Origin: Armatimonadota bacterium
GTDB lineage: Bacteria; Armatimonadota; Hebobacteria; CAIYQO01
Direction: 5' to 3'
DNA length: 64,000 nt
NCBI GenBank assembly: GCA_029553475.1
Contig: JAKPKV010000020.1
Coordinates: forward strand, 1 to 64,000
The notes below the pieces were generated by a model. The model searched no databases, had not been told where the DNA came from, and worked only from the letters and a program-made list of their open reading frames with translations. The position numbers were made by a program, and so were the translations under genes. Shown here one piece after another: positions 15,868 to 24,237 of the stretch (its first letter is position 1; every line of letters starts with the position of its first letter).

Positions 15868-17646
15868 CTATTCCTCTCCCCCTTCCTCTTCCGGCTCCGG
15901 TTTATTCGCCGCGCCTTTCGCCAGGTCGTTGATGAGCGTGAAGAGGAACTTCATCTGCTCGCCGGGGATGCGCAGCTCACCGTGCAGGGCGCCGTCTTTG
16001 ACCTCCTGGTAGGTGCTGATGACCGTTTGATGCGTGCCATACGCGGCCAGCTTCTGCATGATGTCGGCTTTCGCCTGCCCTTCCGGCATGAAGCTGATGC
16101 CCATGTTGATCATATCGAGCAGGGCATAAGTCTCGAAAGCGCGGGCAGTGGGCGGCACCACGGTCTCCAGCGCCTTGAAGCGCGCGGTGGCGGTGTAGAC
16201 GGCTTTCTTGTTCTGCACCCGGTCAATGAGCGCCGTCATCTGCTCTGTGCCGCCGCCGCCCAGCGTCACCAGCATGCGCTGGCCGACGTAGGCAAAGCGC
16301 GCCTCGATGACCATCGGCTTCGCGGCGGGCTCTTCGTCCGCGGGCGTCGGGGTCGGGCGCGTGAGGCGCAGCAGGTCTACCGATTGCTCGGCGATCTTCT
16401 CCGCATCCGGGGTGAAGACGTACTTCGGCCCGCCGTCGTCGTCATCCAGCATCTTCATCAGCGCCAGCGACTCGCGGATGAAGGCGCGCATGGCGTTTTT
16501 GCCCGCCTGCGGGTCGGGCACGCGGTAGACGGCCACCAGCGACGGCCCGAAGAGCGCCGCGTTCGGCGGCGACGGCGCGATGCCCAGGGCGCGGCCCTGG
16601 CTGCACTGCGCCATCACCGTATCCAGCGCGGCCGAGAACGCCTTCGCCCGGTCGGGCGGCAGGAACAGCGTCGCGAAGCCGCTGGCCATTTTGATGAGCA
16701 TCACGCCCAGTCCCGGCGACCCTTGCAGCATCGAACCGCTGGCATTGGCGTAGACGACATCCTCCGGGAGGTAGCCGGCCAGCTCCAGCGCCAGGGTTGC
16801 CGAGGAGGGGGTCAGCACGCTCTTCGCCAGCGGGCTGTTCGGCACCGGAATGACGAAGCCGTCAATGGACAGATCGTCGCCGATCATCGCCAGCCCGGCC
16901 TCGGTGCGCGCCATGTTCTGCTGCGATTCGGCGAAGACCTCGATGACCGGCCCCATGAACATCATCGCCATCGGTGGCACTGCGGCAAGGCCGTCCATCT
17001 GAAATTCGGAGATCTGGATGGAGACCGCCACGTCGCGCTGGGTGCGCAGCGGCAGGTCCAGCGCCACGGCTGTATAGTCCAGCGGCGCGTCATGCAAGGC
17101 GACCAGGCCGAGGTTGCCGAGCACCACGCCTTTCATCGGGTTTTCTTCCTCCGCCTGCATCGCCAGGAAACCGTTGAAAAGCTGCGGGTCGGCCAGCGGC
17201 AGGATCATGTAGCCGGGCATCGCCGGCGCGGCGGGCTCTGGCATCTCCTCCTCGTCGCCCGCGCCATCGTCCGCGTCGTCTTCTTCCGCCTCTTCCTCCA
17301 TCATCGGCGGCACGGCGCCCGCCGCCCGCATCATGAAGGCGAACCAGATATCGCCCTTCGCGTTGATGCCGGGCACTTCTTTCAGGTGGCCGACGATCTC
17401 CCGCAGGCCGGCGGTGGCCAGCGTTTTGGGCTTGCCGGGCACGTCCGGCGCCTGCGCGATGAGCTCGTCCAGCATGGTGAGCAGCGGGCCGAAGGCGGTG
17501 ATCTGCTTCTCGACGTCCGTCACCTTCACGGCGACGAGACTCTTTGAGAGCGCCAGGGTGGTCTCCGCATTGGGAGCTGGCGCTGGCTGGGCCAGCAGGC
17601 CGGCCATGGCGCCCAGCGCCAGCAACACGACGAGTAGACGACGCAT
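15868..17646 (-). CDS. Secreted hypothetical protein, 592 aa
   Basis: The signal peptide is MRRLLVVLLALGAMAGLLAQ, cleaved before PAPAP. The mature protein is mainly alpha/beta with long hydrophobic segments (GVMLIKMASGFATLFL). It has a low-complexity acidic stretch near residues 145-165 (EEEAEEDDADDGAGDEEE), a second acidic linker (MLDDDDGG) and an acidic tail. The layout, paired domains each containing VVYANASGS-like and LLVTLGG-like strands, recalls secreted DUF3352-type proteins, but this is only an impression. ATG 17646 is preceded by AAGGAGGACC; the frame runs further upstream without a ribosome site. The function is not recognised. Confidence 0.7.
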   Translation of the reverse strand: MRRLLVVLLALGAMAGLLAQPAPAPNAETTLALSKSLVAVKVTDVEKQITAFGPLLTMLDELIAQAPDVPGKPKTLATAGLREIVGHLKEVPGINAKGDIWFAFMMRAAGAVPPMMEEEAEEDDADDGAGDEEEMPEPAAPAMPGYMILPLADPQLFNGFLAMQAEEENPMKGVVLGNLGLVALHDAPLDYTAVALDLPLRTQRDVAVSIQISEFQMDGLAAVPPMAMMFMGPVIEVFAESQQNMARTEAGLAMIGDDLSIDGFVIPVPNSPLAKSVLTPSSATLALELAGYLPEDVVYANASGSMLQGSPGLGVMLIKMASGFATLFLPPDRAKAFSAALDTVMAQCSQGRALGIAPSPPNAALFGPSLVAVYRVPDPQAGKNAMRAFIRESLALMKMLDDDDGGPKYVFTPDAEKIAEQSVDLLRLTRPTPTPADEEPAAKPMVIEARFAYVGQRMLVTLGGGGTEQMTALIDRVQNKKAVYTATARFKALETVVPPTARAFETYALLDMINMGISFMPEGQAKADIMQKLAAYGTHQTVISTYQEVKDGALHGELRIPGEQMKFLFTLINDLAKGAANKPEPEEEGGEE

Positions 17647-17846
17647 ACGGTCCTCCTTGCAGCCGGCGGGGAATACGGAAACACCGACTGATATGCTCGT
17701 ATTCGCCGCCGTGCGGACAAGTCCTATCGGCCGCGTAGGCAAAATGCGGAAAGATCACACACGGGCTGGTCGGGCTGCCTGTTCGCTTGCCGCGCTGCCC
17801 GGCGCAGTGTATGATGGGCGTGATACACGTCAGAGAGGACGCGCGC

Positions 17847-18515
17847 ATGGCTCTCCCCGGCTGGCACGAGCGCCATCAGCACACGGTTCACAGCGAGGAG
17901 GATGTCGTCCGCTTCGTGAACGCCGTCGGGTGCTGCACGGTGAACGCGCTGGAGCGCTATCCGGATTTCCCCAGCGTGGCGGTGGCCATGGGCGAGGCGG
18001 AGGCGCTGTGGCACGCGTGGTTCTGGAAGGACGATCTGCACATCGCCAAGCGGCTCTATTACACGCGCCTTTTCGCCGGGCGGCCGGGCTTCATCGCGCT
18101 GGATTGGCTCCCGGCGTTCATCGCCGGAAGCGGCGCCGCCGCCGATGAGCTTTTCCTGTTGGGGGCGGTGCCCGCGGAGGCGCAGGCGCTGTACCGCCTC
18201 GTCGAGGAACGCGGCCCCCTCGCCAGCCGCGCGTTGAAAACGCTGCTGCCGCCCGACGCCCGCAAGGCCGCCACCGGCCACCTGTGGGAGTTGGAGCGCC
18301 GCTTCCTCGTCACGAAAACCGGCCTCACCGGTCGCGAGCGCGGCACCTACGGCTACATCTGGGACCTGGCCGACCGCTGGCTCCCCGACGCCTTCCCCGC
18401 CGCCGACCGCCTGAAGCGCGCCCCCGCCCGCGAGCAGATTACCGCCCACCTGGAGGCGCTGGGCGTGACGGTGAATGCAAAACTGCGTGAGCGCGTGCTC
18501 AAATGGGAGGAATGA
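17847..18515 (+). CDS. AlkZ-related winged-helix protein
   Basis: A 222-residue cytoplasmic protein. The layout matches the AlkZ-related family: an N-terminal helical region, then ALWHAWFWKDDLHIAKRLYY and LFAGRPGFIALDWLPAFIAG, a middle winged helix (LYRLVEERGPLASRALKTLL), and a C-terminal YIWDLADRWLPDAF. The family takes its name from similarity to the AlkZ (YcaQ) glycosylase that unhooks DNA crosslinks, but these short relatives have no proven activity. ATG 17847 was chosen for its position after GAGAGGAC; the frame is open back to 17787. A family-A element starts 20 bp after the stop. Confidence 0.6.
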   Translation: MALPGWHERHQHTVHSEEDVVRFVNAVGCCTVNALERYPDFPSVAVAMGEAEALWHAWFWKDDLHIAKRLYYTRLFAGRPGFIALDWLPAFIAGSGAAADELFLLGAVPAEAQALYRLVEERGPLASRALKTLLPPDARKAATGHLWELERRFLVTKTGLTGRERGTYGYIWDLADRWLPDAFPAADRLKRAPAREQITAHLEALGVTVNAKLRERVLKWEE

Positions 18516-18531
18516 AGCGCTTACGAACGGC

Positions 18532-18700
18532 TTAGAAATTGTCCGAAAAGTCTCGGTGTGGGGCTGCTGAGGGGATGCCGGCTTGGATCAAGGCGGACGG
18601 CCGAGGCGCTATCGAGAGAGATAGGGTGAGGACGGCCAACGCCGAGCCAAGCCGGAAGCCACCAGCAGGCACGCGCCGAGACTTCTCGGACAGTTTCTTA
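18532..18700. mobile_element. Palindromic element A1 with TTA target duplication
   Basis: The 163-bp body (18535-18697) begins GAAATTGTCCGA and ends TCGGACAGTTTC, flanked by TTA on both sides (18532-18534, 18698-18700). The interior is about 90% like A2 at 34208-34372 in the same orientation, including GGGGATGCCGGC and GGCGCTATCGAGAGAGA. There is no coding capacity. It abuts element B2, giving a nested or adjacent pair. Confidence 0.85.
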
Positions 18701-18864
18701 GAGCCTGTTGACGAAGAGGTGTTCGCCACCTCGCTTGCTCTCATCGCGCCAGGCTGTGGCACGATTGTGCGCCGTATCGGGCCGGGATACTGCCGACAAA
18801 TCGTGTCGCGCCTGCTACGACGATCTCGGCGCGATCTGACACACACCTCTTCGTCAACAGGCTC
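18701..18864. mobile_element. Palindromic MITE-like element B2
   Basis: A 164-bp element with perfect 22-bp ends, GAGCCTGTTGACGAAGAGG plus TGT and its complement. Outer flanks are CTTAG-like on the left and CTGAG on the right. Size, arm length and an internal GATCTCGGCGC near the right end resemble B1 (ATCTCGGCGC in the same place). Its right arm supplies the last codons and stop of the PIN-domain gene. Confidence 0.75.
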
Positions 18865-19291
18865 TGAGCAGCGTGGGATCAAAGAGCGGAACGCCGACTA
18901 TTGCCATGACTGATTGCATGCGGGCATCGAGTGAAGCGATGGGCAGGTTCTCTCTGAGCCCCAGTTCGAGATACGCCGCGTCATAACTGGTTATCGAGTA
19001 TGTCCGGCCGATATCAATGAGATGATCGGATATGGCGCCGGCGCTGGTAGTCTCGACAGTGATTGGTAGTTTCCGAAGCAGGCCCAGGAAGTTTTCCGTC
19101 ATGGCGATTGTCAGGCGCCCACGTCGTTCTGACACCAGCAGCACGTTGGCGACTTCAAGCGTCCAGATTGCCGGCACCATCGCTTGCATGGTGAGCAGCG
19201 CATCCAATACGCTATCCGCATAGGGAGTGTTTTCATCTTTCAGTGCCCATGTCAGCGTGACCGATGTATCCAGTACGAAACGCACACTCAT
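18854..19291 (-). CDS. PIN-domain toxin (VapC-like), 3' end formed by element B2
   Basis: A 145-residue PIN ribonuclease of a type II toxin-antitoxin pair. The acidic metal site is complete: the Asp of FVLDTSV, Glu of WTLEVANVLL, Asp of ITSYDAAYLELG and Asp of IASLDARM. It overlaps its antitoxin by 4 nt (ATGA). The final residues RAC and the TGA stop are encoded by the inverted repeat of B2, so the original C-terminus has been replaced. The PIN fold seems complete, so the protein may still work. Other VapC-type proteins are about 125-145 residues, so the truncation is probably slight. Confidence 0.88.
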   Translation of the reverse strand: MSVRFVLDTSVTLTWALKDENTPYADSVLDALLTMQAMVPAIWTLEVANVLLVSERRGRLTIAMTENFLGLLRKLPITVETTSAGAISDHLIDIGRTYSITSYDAAYLELGLRENLPIASLDARMQSVMAIVGVPLFDPTLLRAC

Positions 19292-19527
19292 CGTCGGCCT
19301 TCCTCGATCATTTCGCGAATCGCCGTGACGTCAGCAGGCTTTGTTGAACGAAACGCCTTGAGCTGTTCGATAGCCTCCTGGCGCTCGCTGGCGGAAGCGG
19401 TGTGCACGGGCTTCAATTCCGCCACCGCCACGCCGTGCCGGGTGATGATGATATGCTCTCCCTGCTCGACCTCGTCAAGCAAGCGAGGCAGGTGCGTTTT
19501 CGCTTCGTAAGCGCCGACCGTTTTCAT
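19288..19527 (-). CDS. Phd/YefM-type antitoxin
   Basis: A 79-residue antitoxin beginning MKTVGAYEAKTHLPRLLDEV, the classic Phd/YefM N-terminal DNA-binding and dimerisation pattern, then GEHIIITRHGVAVAELKPV. The C-terminal helix-rich tail should wrap and inhibit the PIN toxin encoded immediately downstream with a 4-nt overlap. It is probably autoregulated through the palindrome 15-29 nt upstream. The start ATG 19527 is preceded by GGGAGGGTCAC. Confidence 0.88.
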   Translation of the reverse strand: MKTVGAYEAKTHLPRLLDEVEQGEHIIITRHGVAVAELKPVHTASASERQEAIEQLKAFRSTKPADVTAIREMIEEGRR

Positions 19528-19541
19528 GTGACCCTCCCAGG

Positions 19542-19556
19542 CTAGTCTGAGACTAG
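19542..19556. promoter_or_regulatory. Probable autoregulatory operator of the toxin-antitoxin pair
   Basis: CTAGTCTGAGACTAG is a perfect 15-nt palindrome 15 nt upstream of the antitoxin start. A further half-site (TCTA) extends it to 19560. This is the expected place and form for a Phd/YefM operator. Confidence 0.6.
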
Positions 19557-19726
19557 TCTAAATGCATTTCCCGAGGCCGTCAACCCACCACCGCACCACC
19601 CCCGATATTGCCGTCGTCAGTTCCTCCAATAGGGTGCGCAAATGTGGATGATTGGCCGCCGCCAGCGCCAGGTTCGCCTCGACATCCGCGTGCGGTTGCA
19701 GTAGAACGTGTCCGGAGGTAGGATCT

Positions 19727-19936
19727 ATGGAACCGACACGGCGCGTCTGGTCTGGTCCGGTGCTCACCGAAGGCACGATACTCCGCTCCGTCACCGACGG
19801 GACGACCGTCTGGTCGGAAGTCTGGTCGCCCGAGCGCCGCGCGTTTGTGAAAGGAGCGACCATTGCCGACGTGATGGTCGGCCGCAAGCTCTCCCCCGAC
19901 GAACTCGCCGCCCGCGGCATCCCCACCACCGTCTGA
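19727..19936 (+). CDS. Small hypothetical protein, 69 aa
   Basis: The reading frame begins ATG GAA CCG after GGAGGTAGGATCT, a strong ribosome site. It encodes a hydrophilic protein containing WSGPVLTEGTILRSVTDG and KLSPDELAARGIPTTV. Base composition at third positions fits the genome. No family is recognised. It is divergent from the toxin-antitoxin pair and could be an antitoxin-like or orphan small protein. The opposite-strand frame here is longer but repetitive and less convincing. Confidence 0.45.
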   Translation: MEPTRRVWSGPVLTEGTILRSVTDGTTVWSEVWSPERRAFVKGATIADVMVGRKLSPDELAARGIPTTV

Positions 19937-20169
19937 TCCCCACCCGCGATAGGTCCTCGCGCGGCAGCAGCGTCACCGCGCCATCGGCCCGGCCGCTGTC
20001 CGCACATCCCCTGGATAGATGCCCTCTTCCGCCAGCGTAGCGCTGTAGATATGCTGGCCGGCCTGCGGCGGCGCCGGCGGCGGCCCACCACCGCGCCACT
20101 GTCGGCGCCAGACCCGACCACGCATTGCCGAAAACACCTCCCGTGGCCGTTTACGGGCGCGCCGTATCG

Positions 20170-20188
20170 GCGATACTTGAAGTATCGC
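20170..20188. promoter_or_regulatory. 19-nt palindrome upstream of a membrane gene
   Basis: GCGATACTTGAAGTATCGC is a perfect palindrome 18 nt before ATG 20207. It is a good candidate operator or 5' hairpin. The 19937-20169 stretch before it shows no gene I can support. Confidence 0.4.
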
Positions 20189-20206
20189 TAACGCGGGGAG
20201 CGTGCC

Positions 20207-20677
20207 ATGCGGTTGTATCACATCGTCGTGCCCGTGCTGCTGCTCGCCGGTGTCATATGCCTGGCAAACCCGATAGCGGCACCTGATATATTTCAGGCCG
20301 GTCATTCCGGCCTGGGCATCGGGGTGATCGTCTTTGCCCTGTTCGTAGAAGCCGGGGTGAATGCGTTCATGCTGCTGTTTGCCAGCATGAATTTTGGCGC
20401 GGTCTTCCTGGCGCTCGCGCTGTCAAACGTGCTCATTTACCCACTGATATTTTTCCCGCTGCACGGCATGATCGGCATCTGGCCGGCGGAGGCGGTGATC
20501 TTTTTATTGGACGCGGGGATCATCCTCTGGCTGGGTGGTCGTGAGGCGATGCAGGGCGATGGTTTTGTACGGCTGCGCTGGCAGCACGCCGTGCTGGCGT
20601 CCTTCTTCGGCAATCTCGCGTCCTACTTCATCGGGCAGTGGGGCGTCGGCAGATCAATCGAAGTTTTTGGTGCTTAG
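20207..20677 (+). CDS. Small integral membrane protein, 156 aa
   Basis: It has four or five predicted transmembrane helices: IVVPVLLLAGVICLA; GIGVIVFALFVEAGVNAFMLLF; LALALSNVLIYPLIFF; AVIFLLDAGIILWLGG; and AVLASFFGNLASYFIGQW. ATG 20207 follows GGGGAGCGTGCC. No catalytic motif is seen, and no family is recognised. It is convergent with the pirin gene 16 bp downstream. Confidence 0.7.
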   Translation: MRLYHIVVPVLLLAGVICLANPIAAPDIFQAGHSGLGIGVIVFALFVEAGVNAFMLLFASMNFGAVFLALALSNVLIYPLIFFPLHGMIGIWPAEAVIFLLDAGIILWLGGREAMQGDGFVRLRWQHAVLASFFGNLASYFIGQWGVGRSIEVFGA

Positions 20678-20693
20678 CCATGAAGAACGAGCC

Positions 20694-21398
20694 TCACGCC
20701 GGCGCGACGTCAATCAGCACGAAGTCGCAGGCCATCAGGGCGTTCAGATGGACCTGCGTGCCCTCCGGGTGCATGCGCCCCTGGTCGCCGGGGCCAAGCA
20801 CGGCATCCTCCACTGCCAGCACGCCGCTGGTGATGTAGAAGAAGAGGCGGCGGAAGGTGTGCGTCGCGAAGATATCCGCGACGCCTTCATCATAGGCGGC
20901 GCGATAGATGGTGGCATCGGCATGGATGGGCACGGCATCGGGGAGGCCCTGGCCGGATGCCAGCGGCGCCAGACGATTGTGCCACTGTGCGGGATCGAAA
21001 CGTTGCTGGGCATAACTGGGCGGCAAGCCGGCCTCGCGGGGATAGATCCAGATTTGATAGAGATGCACCGGTATGTCGCCGGCATTCATCTCGGCATGCC
21101 GCACGCCGGTGCCCGCCGACATGTGCTGCACCGCATTCGGCCCCACCGTGCCGTGGGCGCCGGTGCTGTCCGTGTGGGTGAGCGCGCCGGAGAGCGGCAG
21201 CGTGACGATCTCCATCTCGCGGTGCGAGTGTTCGGGAAATCCCCGCCCCGGCGCGATCACGTCATCATTGAAGACGCGCAACGCGCCGAACTGCACATTC
21301 TCCGGAGCGTGGTACGTATCAAAAGAGAACAGCCAGCACGTGCGCAGCCAGCCGTGATCCTCGCAATGGCGCGCCTCCGCCGGAATTCGCTGCAGCAT
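20694..21398 (-). CDS. Pirin-family bicupin protein (YhaK-like)
   Basis: A 234-residue bicupin. The N-terminal cupin carries the metal-site pattern FPEHSHREMEIVT followed by GTVGPNAVQHMSAGTGVRHAE, as in pirins and YhaK. The C-terminal cupin (FFYITSGVLAVED, LGPGDQGRM) has lost the histidines, as usual. Some pirins act as quercetin 2,3-dioxygenases; others are regulatory or redox sensors, so the reaction is unassigned. ATG 21398 begins MLQRIPAEARHCEDHGWLRT, close to family N-termini. It is monocistronic. Confidence 0.88.
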   Translation of the reverse strand: MLQRIPAEARHCEDHGWLRTCWLFSFDTYHAPENVQFGALRVFNDDVIAPGRGFPEHSHREMEIVTLPLSGALTHTDSTGAHGTVGPNAVQHMSAGTGVRHAEMNAGDIPVHLYQIWIYPREAGLPPSYAQQRFDPAQWHNRLAPLASGQGLPDAVPIHADATIYRAAYDEGVADIFATHTFRRLFFYITSGVLAVEDAVLGPGDQGRMHPEGTQVHLNALMACDFVLIDVAPA

Positions 21399-21484
21399 CG
21401 CATCCTCCCTTCGCGCGTCCTCTCCAGAAGCATACCCGCCGCAACGATGTGCGCGTGTCCGACGATGACGCCCCTCGCCACCAA

Positions 21485-21513
21485 TTGACCATGCCGCGGC
21501 GGTGTGCTATACT
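21485..21513 (+). promoter_or_regulatory. tRNA-Ser promoter
   Basis: TTGACC (21485-21490) and TATACT (21508-21513) are spaced by 17 nt and end 20 nt before the mature tRNA 5' end, a near-consensus vegetative promoter. Confidence 0.8.
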
Positions 21514-21533
21514 CATGCTCGCCTCACGAGCGC

Positions 21534-21630
21534 GGAGAGGTGGCCGAGTCCGGTTGATGGCGCACGACTCGAAATCGTGTGAGGGCCCTAAACCAGTCCT
21601 CCGGGGGTTCGAATCCCTCCCTCTCCGCCA
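21534..21630 (+). tRNA. tRNA-Ser (anticodon CGA), CCA encoded
   Basis: The acceptor stem GGAGAGG pairs with CCTCTCC, followed by discriminator G and encoded CCA. The anticodon stem-loop ACGACTCGAAATCGT gives anticodon CGA, reading UCG serine codons. A long variable arm (GAGGGCCCTAAACCAGTCCTC) and the T loop GGTTCGAATCC confirm a class II tRNA. Length is 97 nt. Confidence 0.97.
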
Positions 21631-21828
21631 GTATGCACCGCGACAATCGCCCAGGTTGTGCCTTGCCGACGCATCATGCGATGTTGGCGAGTCGCGGTAC
21701 GGTATCTGGCTGCATCCATTTTGCCGGAAGACACCGTGATCGTGCTCGGCCTGATGATCCCCCTGACTGACCGGCAGCGCGTGACCGGGTGCCTTGCCCT
21801 CCCGACCGCCGCGCGGTATGATCCTTCC

Positions 21829-22641
21829 ATGCCGATCATCATCAGCGCGCTGCATTACCCCTGGGAGACGATTGACGACTGCTGCCGGCTGGCGCGGGAA
21901 GCGTTGGGGCTGGACGGCATCGAGCTGTCGCTGCACGAGAGCTTCGCGCACTCCCACTGCACGCGGGAGGACGTGGCGCGGCTGCCGGCGTTGAAAGATC
22001 GGTACGGGCTGACGCTGGCCGCCCATGTCTGGGAAGACCTGGCGCGCCTGGGCGAAGACGCGGGGGCGACGGCGCTGCTGGAGTGGCTGGCGGTGTGCGA
22101 ACGCGCGGGTATCGAGGGGCTGGTCATCCACGGCGGCAGCTTTGACGACCGCCGGGACGGCCTCGCGCGTACCCGGAACGCCTGCGCGCGGGTGCTGCCC
22201 CGTTTTGAGCGCGCCGGCGTGGTCATCATGCTGGAAAACCATTACGCGTACGATTACCACGACGGCCATGAACTGTTCAGCGAGCCGTGGGAGTTCCTGG
22301 AGGTGCTCCCGTATTGTGACAGCCCGGCGCTGCGCGCGTGCTTCGACACCGGCCATGGGCACATGACGCGCAACTGGGAGGGACTGCTGCGCGCGCTCGC
22401 GCCGTATCTCGTCCACGTGCACCTGGCGGATAACGGCGGGGTGGATGATGACCATTGCCCCTATCGCCTGGGCACCGTGCCGTGGGACGGCATGTTCGAT
22501 CTGCTGGCGGCGGTCGGGTTCGCCGGGACGTTTTGCGTGGAGTTCCCCGTCCGCGATGATCGCGCGCCCTTCGCGCGCTGCGTGGCGGAGCTGGCCGCGC
22601 GCTGGCCGCACTGCCGTCAATTGCCAGATACCGTCGAGTAA
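21829..22641 (+). CDS. Sugar phosphate isomerase/epimerase-like TIM-barrel protein
   Basis: A 270-residue protein of the xylose-isomerase-like TIM barrel superfamily. Strands carry the usual metal ligands: GIELSLHE near the start, LVIHGGSFDD, VVIMLENHYAYDYHD (Glu), CFDTGHGHM (Asp and His), VHVHLADNGG (His) and a final FCVEFPV (Glu). Substrates in this superfamily range from sugars to inositol and hydroxypyruvate; none can be chosen. ATG 21829 begins MPIIISALHYPW, a normal first strand; the longer frame to 21658 lacks a good start. It stands alone after the tRNA. Confidence 0.85.
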   Translation: MPIIISALHYPWETIDDCCRLAREALGLDGIELSLHESFAHSHCTREDVARLPALKDRYGLTLAAHVWEDLARLGEDAGATALLEWLAVCERAGIEGLVIHGGSFDDRRDGLARTRNACARVLPRFERAGVVIMLENHYAYDYHDGHELFSEPWEFLEVLPYCDSPALRACFDTGHGHMTRNWEGLLRALAPYLVHVHLADNGGVDDDHCPYRLGTVPWDGMFDLLAAVGFAGTFCVEFPVRDDRAPFARCVAELAARWPHCRQLPDTVE

Positions 22642-22713
22642 GTTATAGTATACGCACGTAATCGGTCAGGGCTTCCCATTTCCGGTACCCGTCATGTCCG
22701 AAGGAGCCCCTTC

Positions 22714-23316
22714 ATGAAGCAATGCGTGGCCTGCGGGCGGCGGTACGGCGACAACGAAGTGGCATGTCCCAAATGCTACTGCGCCGACTGGGTGACGCCG
22801 CAGAATGCTGTCAGTACGCATATCGCCAGTACGTCCTTCGTCTGCCGCCACTGCATCACGCTGGTGGAAGGCGGGACCGCGCGCTGCCCGAACTGTGACA
22901 AGCCGCTGGCGCCCGGCCTGCTCACCTTCTTCTGCATGATCGGCATCATTGGCATCCCGCTGGTGCTGGCCTACATCGCCGTCAGCTTCTTCGTCCTCGA
23001 AGCCGACCTGTCGCTCTATGCGAAAGATTCGTTCTGGCTGCTGCCGGACGCCGCCCTCTGTCTCTTCGCCGCGCCGATCATCTACGGCCTGATGCAGGCG
23101 AAAACCTGGGGCTGGTATCTGGCGCGCTGGCTGCTCGTCTTCAGCCTGCTGGCGGTGGCGGCGATGGTTTTTGTCTCCGCCAGCATGGAGCAGACGGACA
23201 CCTCCGCCAATCTCGCCGGCATGCTCATCTTCCGCTTCGTCGGCGTGCTGCCGCTCTGGCTGTACCTGGATACCCGCGACCTGCGCGAATACTGCGGCGT
23301 GGTCTTTCACGGGTGA
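22714..23316 (+). CDS. Zinc-ribbon membrane protein
   Basis: A 200-residue protein. The N-terminal part has two zinc ribbons: CVACGRRYGDNEVACPKC and FVCRHCITLVEGGTARCPNC. Four hydrophobic helices follow: LLTFFCMIGIIGIPLVLAYI; LPDAALCLFAAPIIYGLM; WLLVFSLLAVAAMVFV; and LIFRFVGVLPLWLYL. ATG 22714 follows AAGGAGCCCCTTC. The function is unknown; such proteins are usually membrane anchors or assembly factors. It is convergent with the gene at 23332. Confidence 0.75.
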   Translation: MKQCVACGRRYGDNEVACPKCYCADWVTPQNAVSTHIASTSFVCRHCITLVEGGTARCPNCDKPLAPGLLTFFCMIGIIGIPLVLAYIAVSFFVLEADLSLYAKDSFWLLPDAALCLFAAPIIYGLMQAKTWGWYLARWLLVFSLLAVAAMVFVSASMEQTDTSANLAGMLIFRFVGVLPLWLYLDTRDLREYCGVVFHG

Positions 23317-23331
23317 TGCGCGGCACGCCGA

Positions 23332-24057
23332 TTAGAAATCGAACAGCAGCAGGCTGCCGCGCACCTTCCAGTCGCCGTTGTGCTTCACCAGCACCAGGCC
23401 GCCTTTGAAGTCCATCGAGTAGGAGAGGATGCCGAAGCGATAGGTGATCTTCGCGCTGTATTTCACCAGCGGCTCCCCGCCGGTGGTGGTGGAGTTGGAC
23501 AGGGTGATATTCGTCAGTGACAGGCCCTTGATCGGGTCTTTATTCACCAGCTGCCATTTGTAGGTCAGCTCGTCCATGCGCGCCACGTCCTTGCGGCGCC
23601 AGGCCTCCAGGAAGCGCTGGGCCACGGCTTTCACCACCGACTCTTGCGCTCGGTCGGCATTGGTGATGCTCCGCGACGGCAGGTTGAGCAGGCGGGGCAC
23701 TTTGTCGTAGAAGAGGACCTGGCGCACCTTCCAGTCATTGCCGTCCCGGCGCATCAGCACGCCACCCTTCGGCGGCAGGTTGCGGTCCGCCACGTTCCCG
23801 GTGAATTCGACCAGGGCCTGCCCGTCGTCCACCTTGGGCGTGGTGAACGTGTAGGCGCCGGTGAACGGGTACGCGCCGAACATCGCTTCCAGCGATGTCG
23901 GGACATAGTTGCGCACGGTGGCAATATCCTGCCGCACGTACGCCTGCAGGAATCGCATGGCGGTCTGCCGCTGCTCCTCGGCATCGCCCGCCCACGTCGC
24001 CGGCGCCGCCAGCAGCATCAGACCGATCAGAACGCTCAAGGCGCGGACACGAGACAT
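23332..24057 (-). CDS. Secreted hypothetical protein, two NTF2/DUF-like repeats
   Basis: A 241-residue protein with signal peptide MSRVRALSVLIGLMLLAAPATWA. The mature part holds two similar halves, each a helix pair followed by a beta sheet: QTAMRFLQAYVRQDIATVRNYVP with GNDWKVRQVLFYD, and KAVAQRFLEAWRRKDVARMDEL with NGDWKVRGSLLLFDF. This is the pattern of NTF2-like or lumazine-binding-like domains that bind small ligands. No catalytic residues are identified. ATG 24057 follows GCAGGAGGGAGT; longer upstream frame is ignored. It is divergent from the thioesterase gene. Confidence 0.65.
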   Translation of the reverse strand: MSRVRALSVLIGLMLLAAPATWAGDAEEQRQTAMRFLQAYVRQDIATVRNYVPTSLEAMFGAYPFTGAYTFTTPKVDDGQALVEFTGNVADRNLPPKGGVLMRRDGNDWKVRQVLFYDKVPRLLNLPSRSITNADRAQESVVKAVAQRFLEAWRRKDVARMDELTYKWQLVNKDPIKGLSLTNITLSNSTTTGGEPLVKYSAKITYRFGILSYSMDFKGGLVLVKHNGDWKVRGSLLLFDF

Positions 24058-24237
24058 ACTCCCTCCTGCGTGGAGATCCTCCGGCGATCTCCCCTGTTTG
24101 GACACCGGAGGCCGCCGGGGGTTTCTTCGACGGCTCCGGGAGGAGTATACCCCTCCCCGGCTCCCGGTAATGCTTCCGCGGTGTCCCGCGTTGTCAGGCC
24201 GCGAAAAGTGGTGTATCGTGTTCCGGGAGGTCAACGG

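Noticed and set aside
19558-20121. 187-residue minus-strand open frame
   Set aside because: Low-complexity Arg/Ser/Pro-rich translation with no motif. A short plus-strand frame with a good ribosome site (19727) is preferred. Fragments such as AEEGIYPGDVRT in other minus frames hint at a decayed gene but are too short to support one.
21534-21630. tRNA-Ser as an integration site for a genomic island
   Set aside because: No duplicated tRNA 3' end was found downstream, and the neighbouring genes look ordinary.
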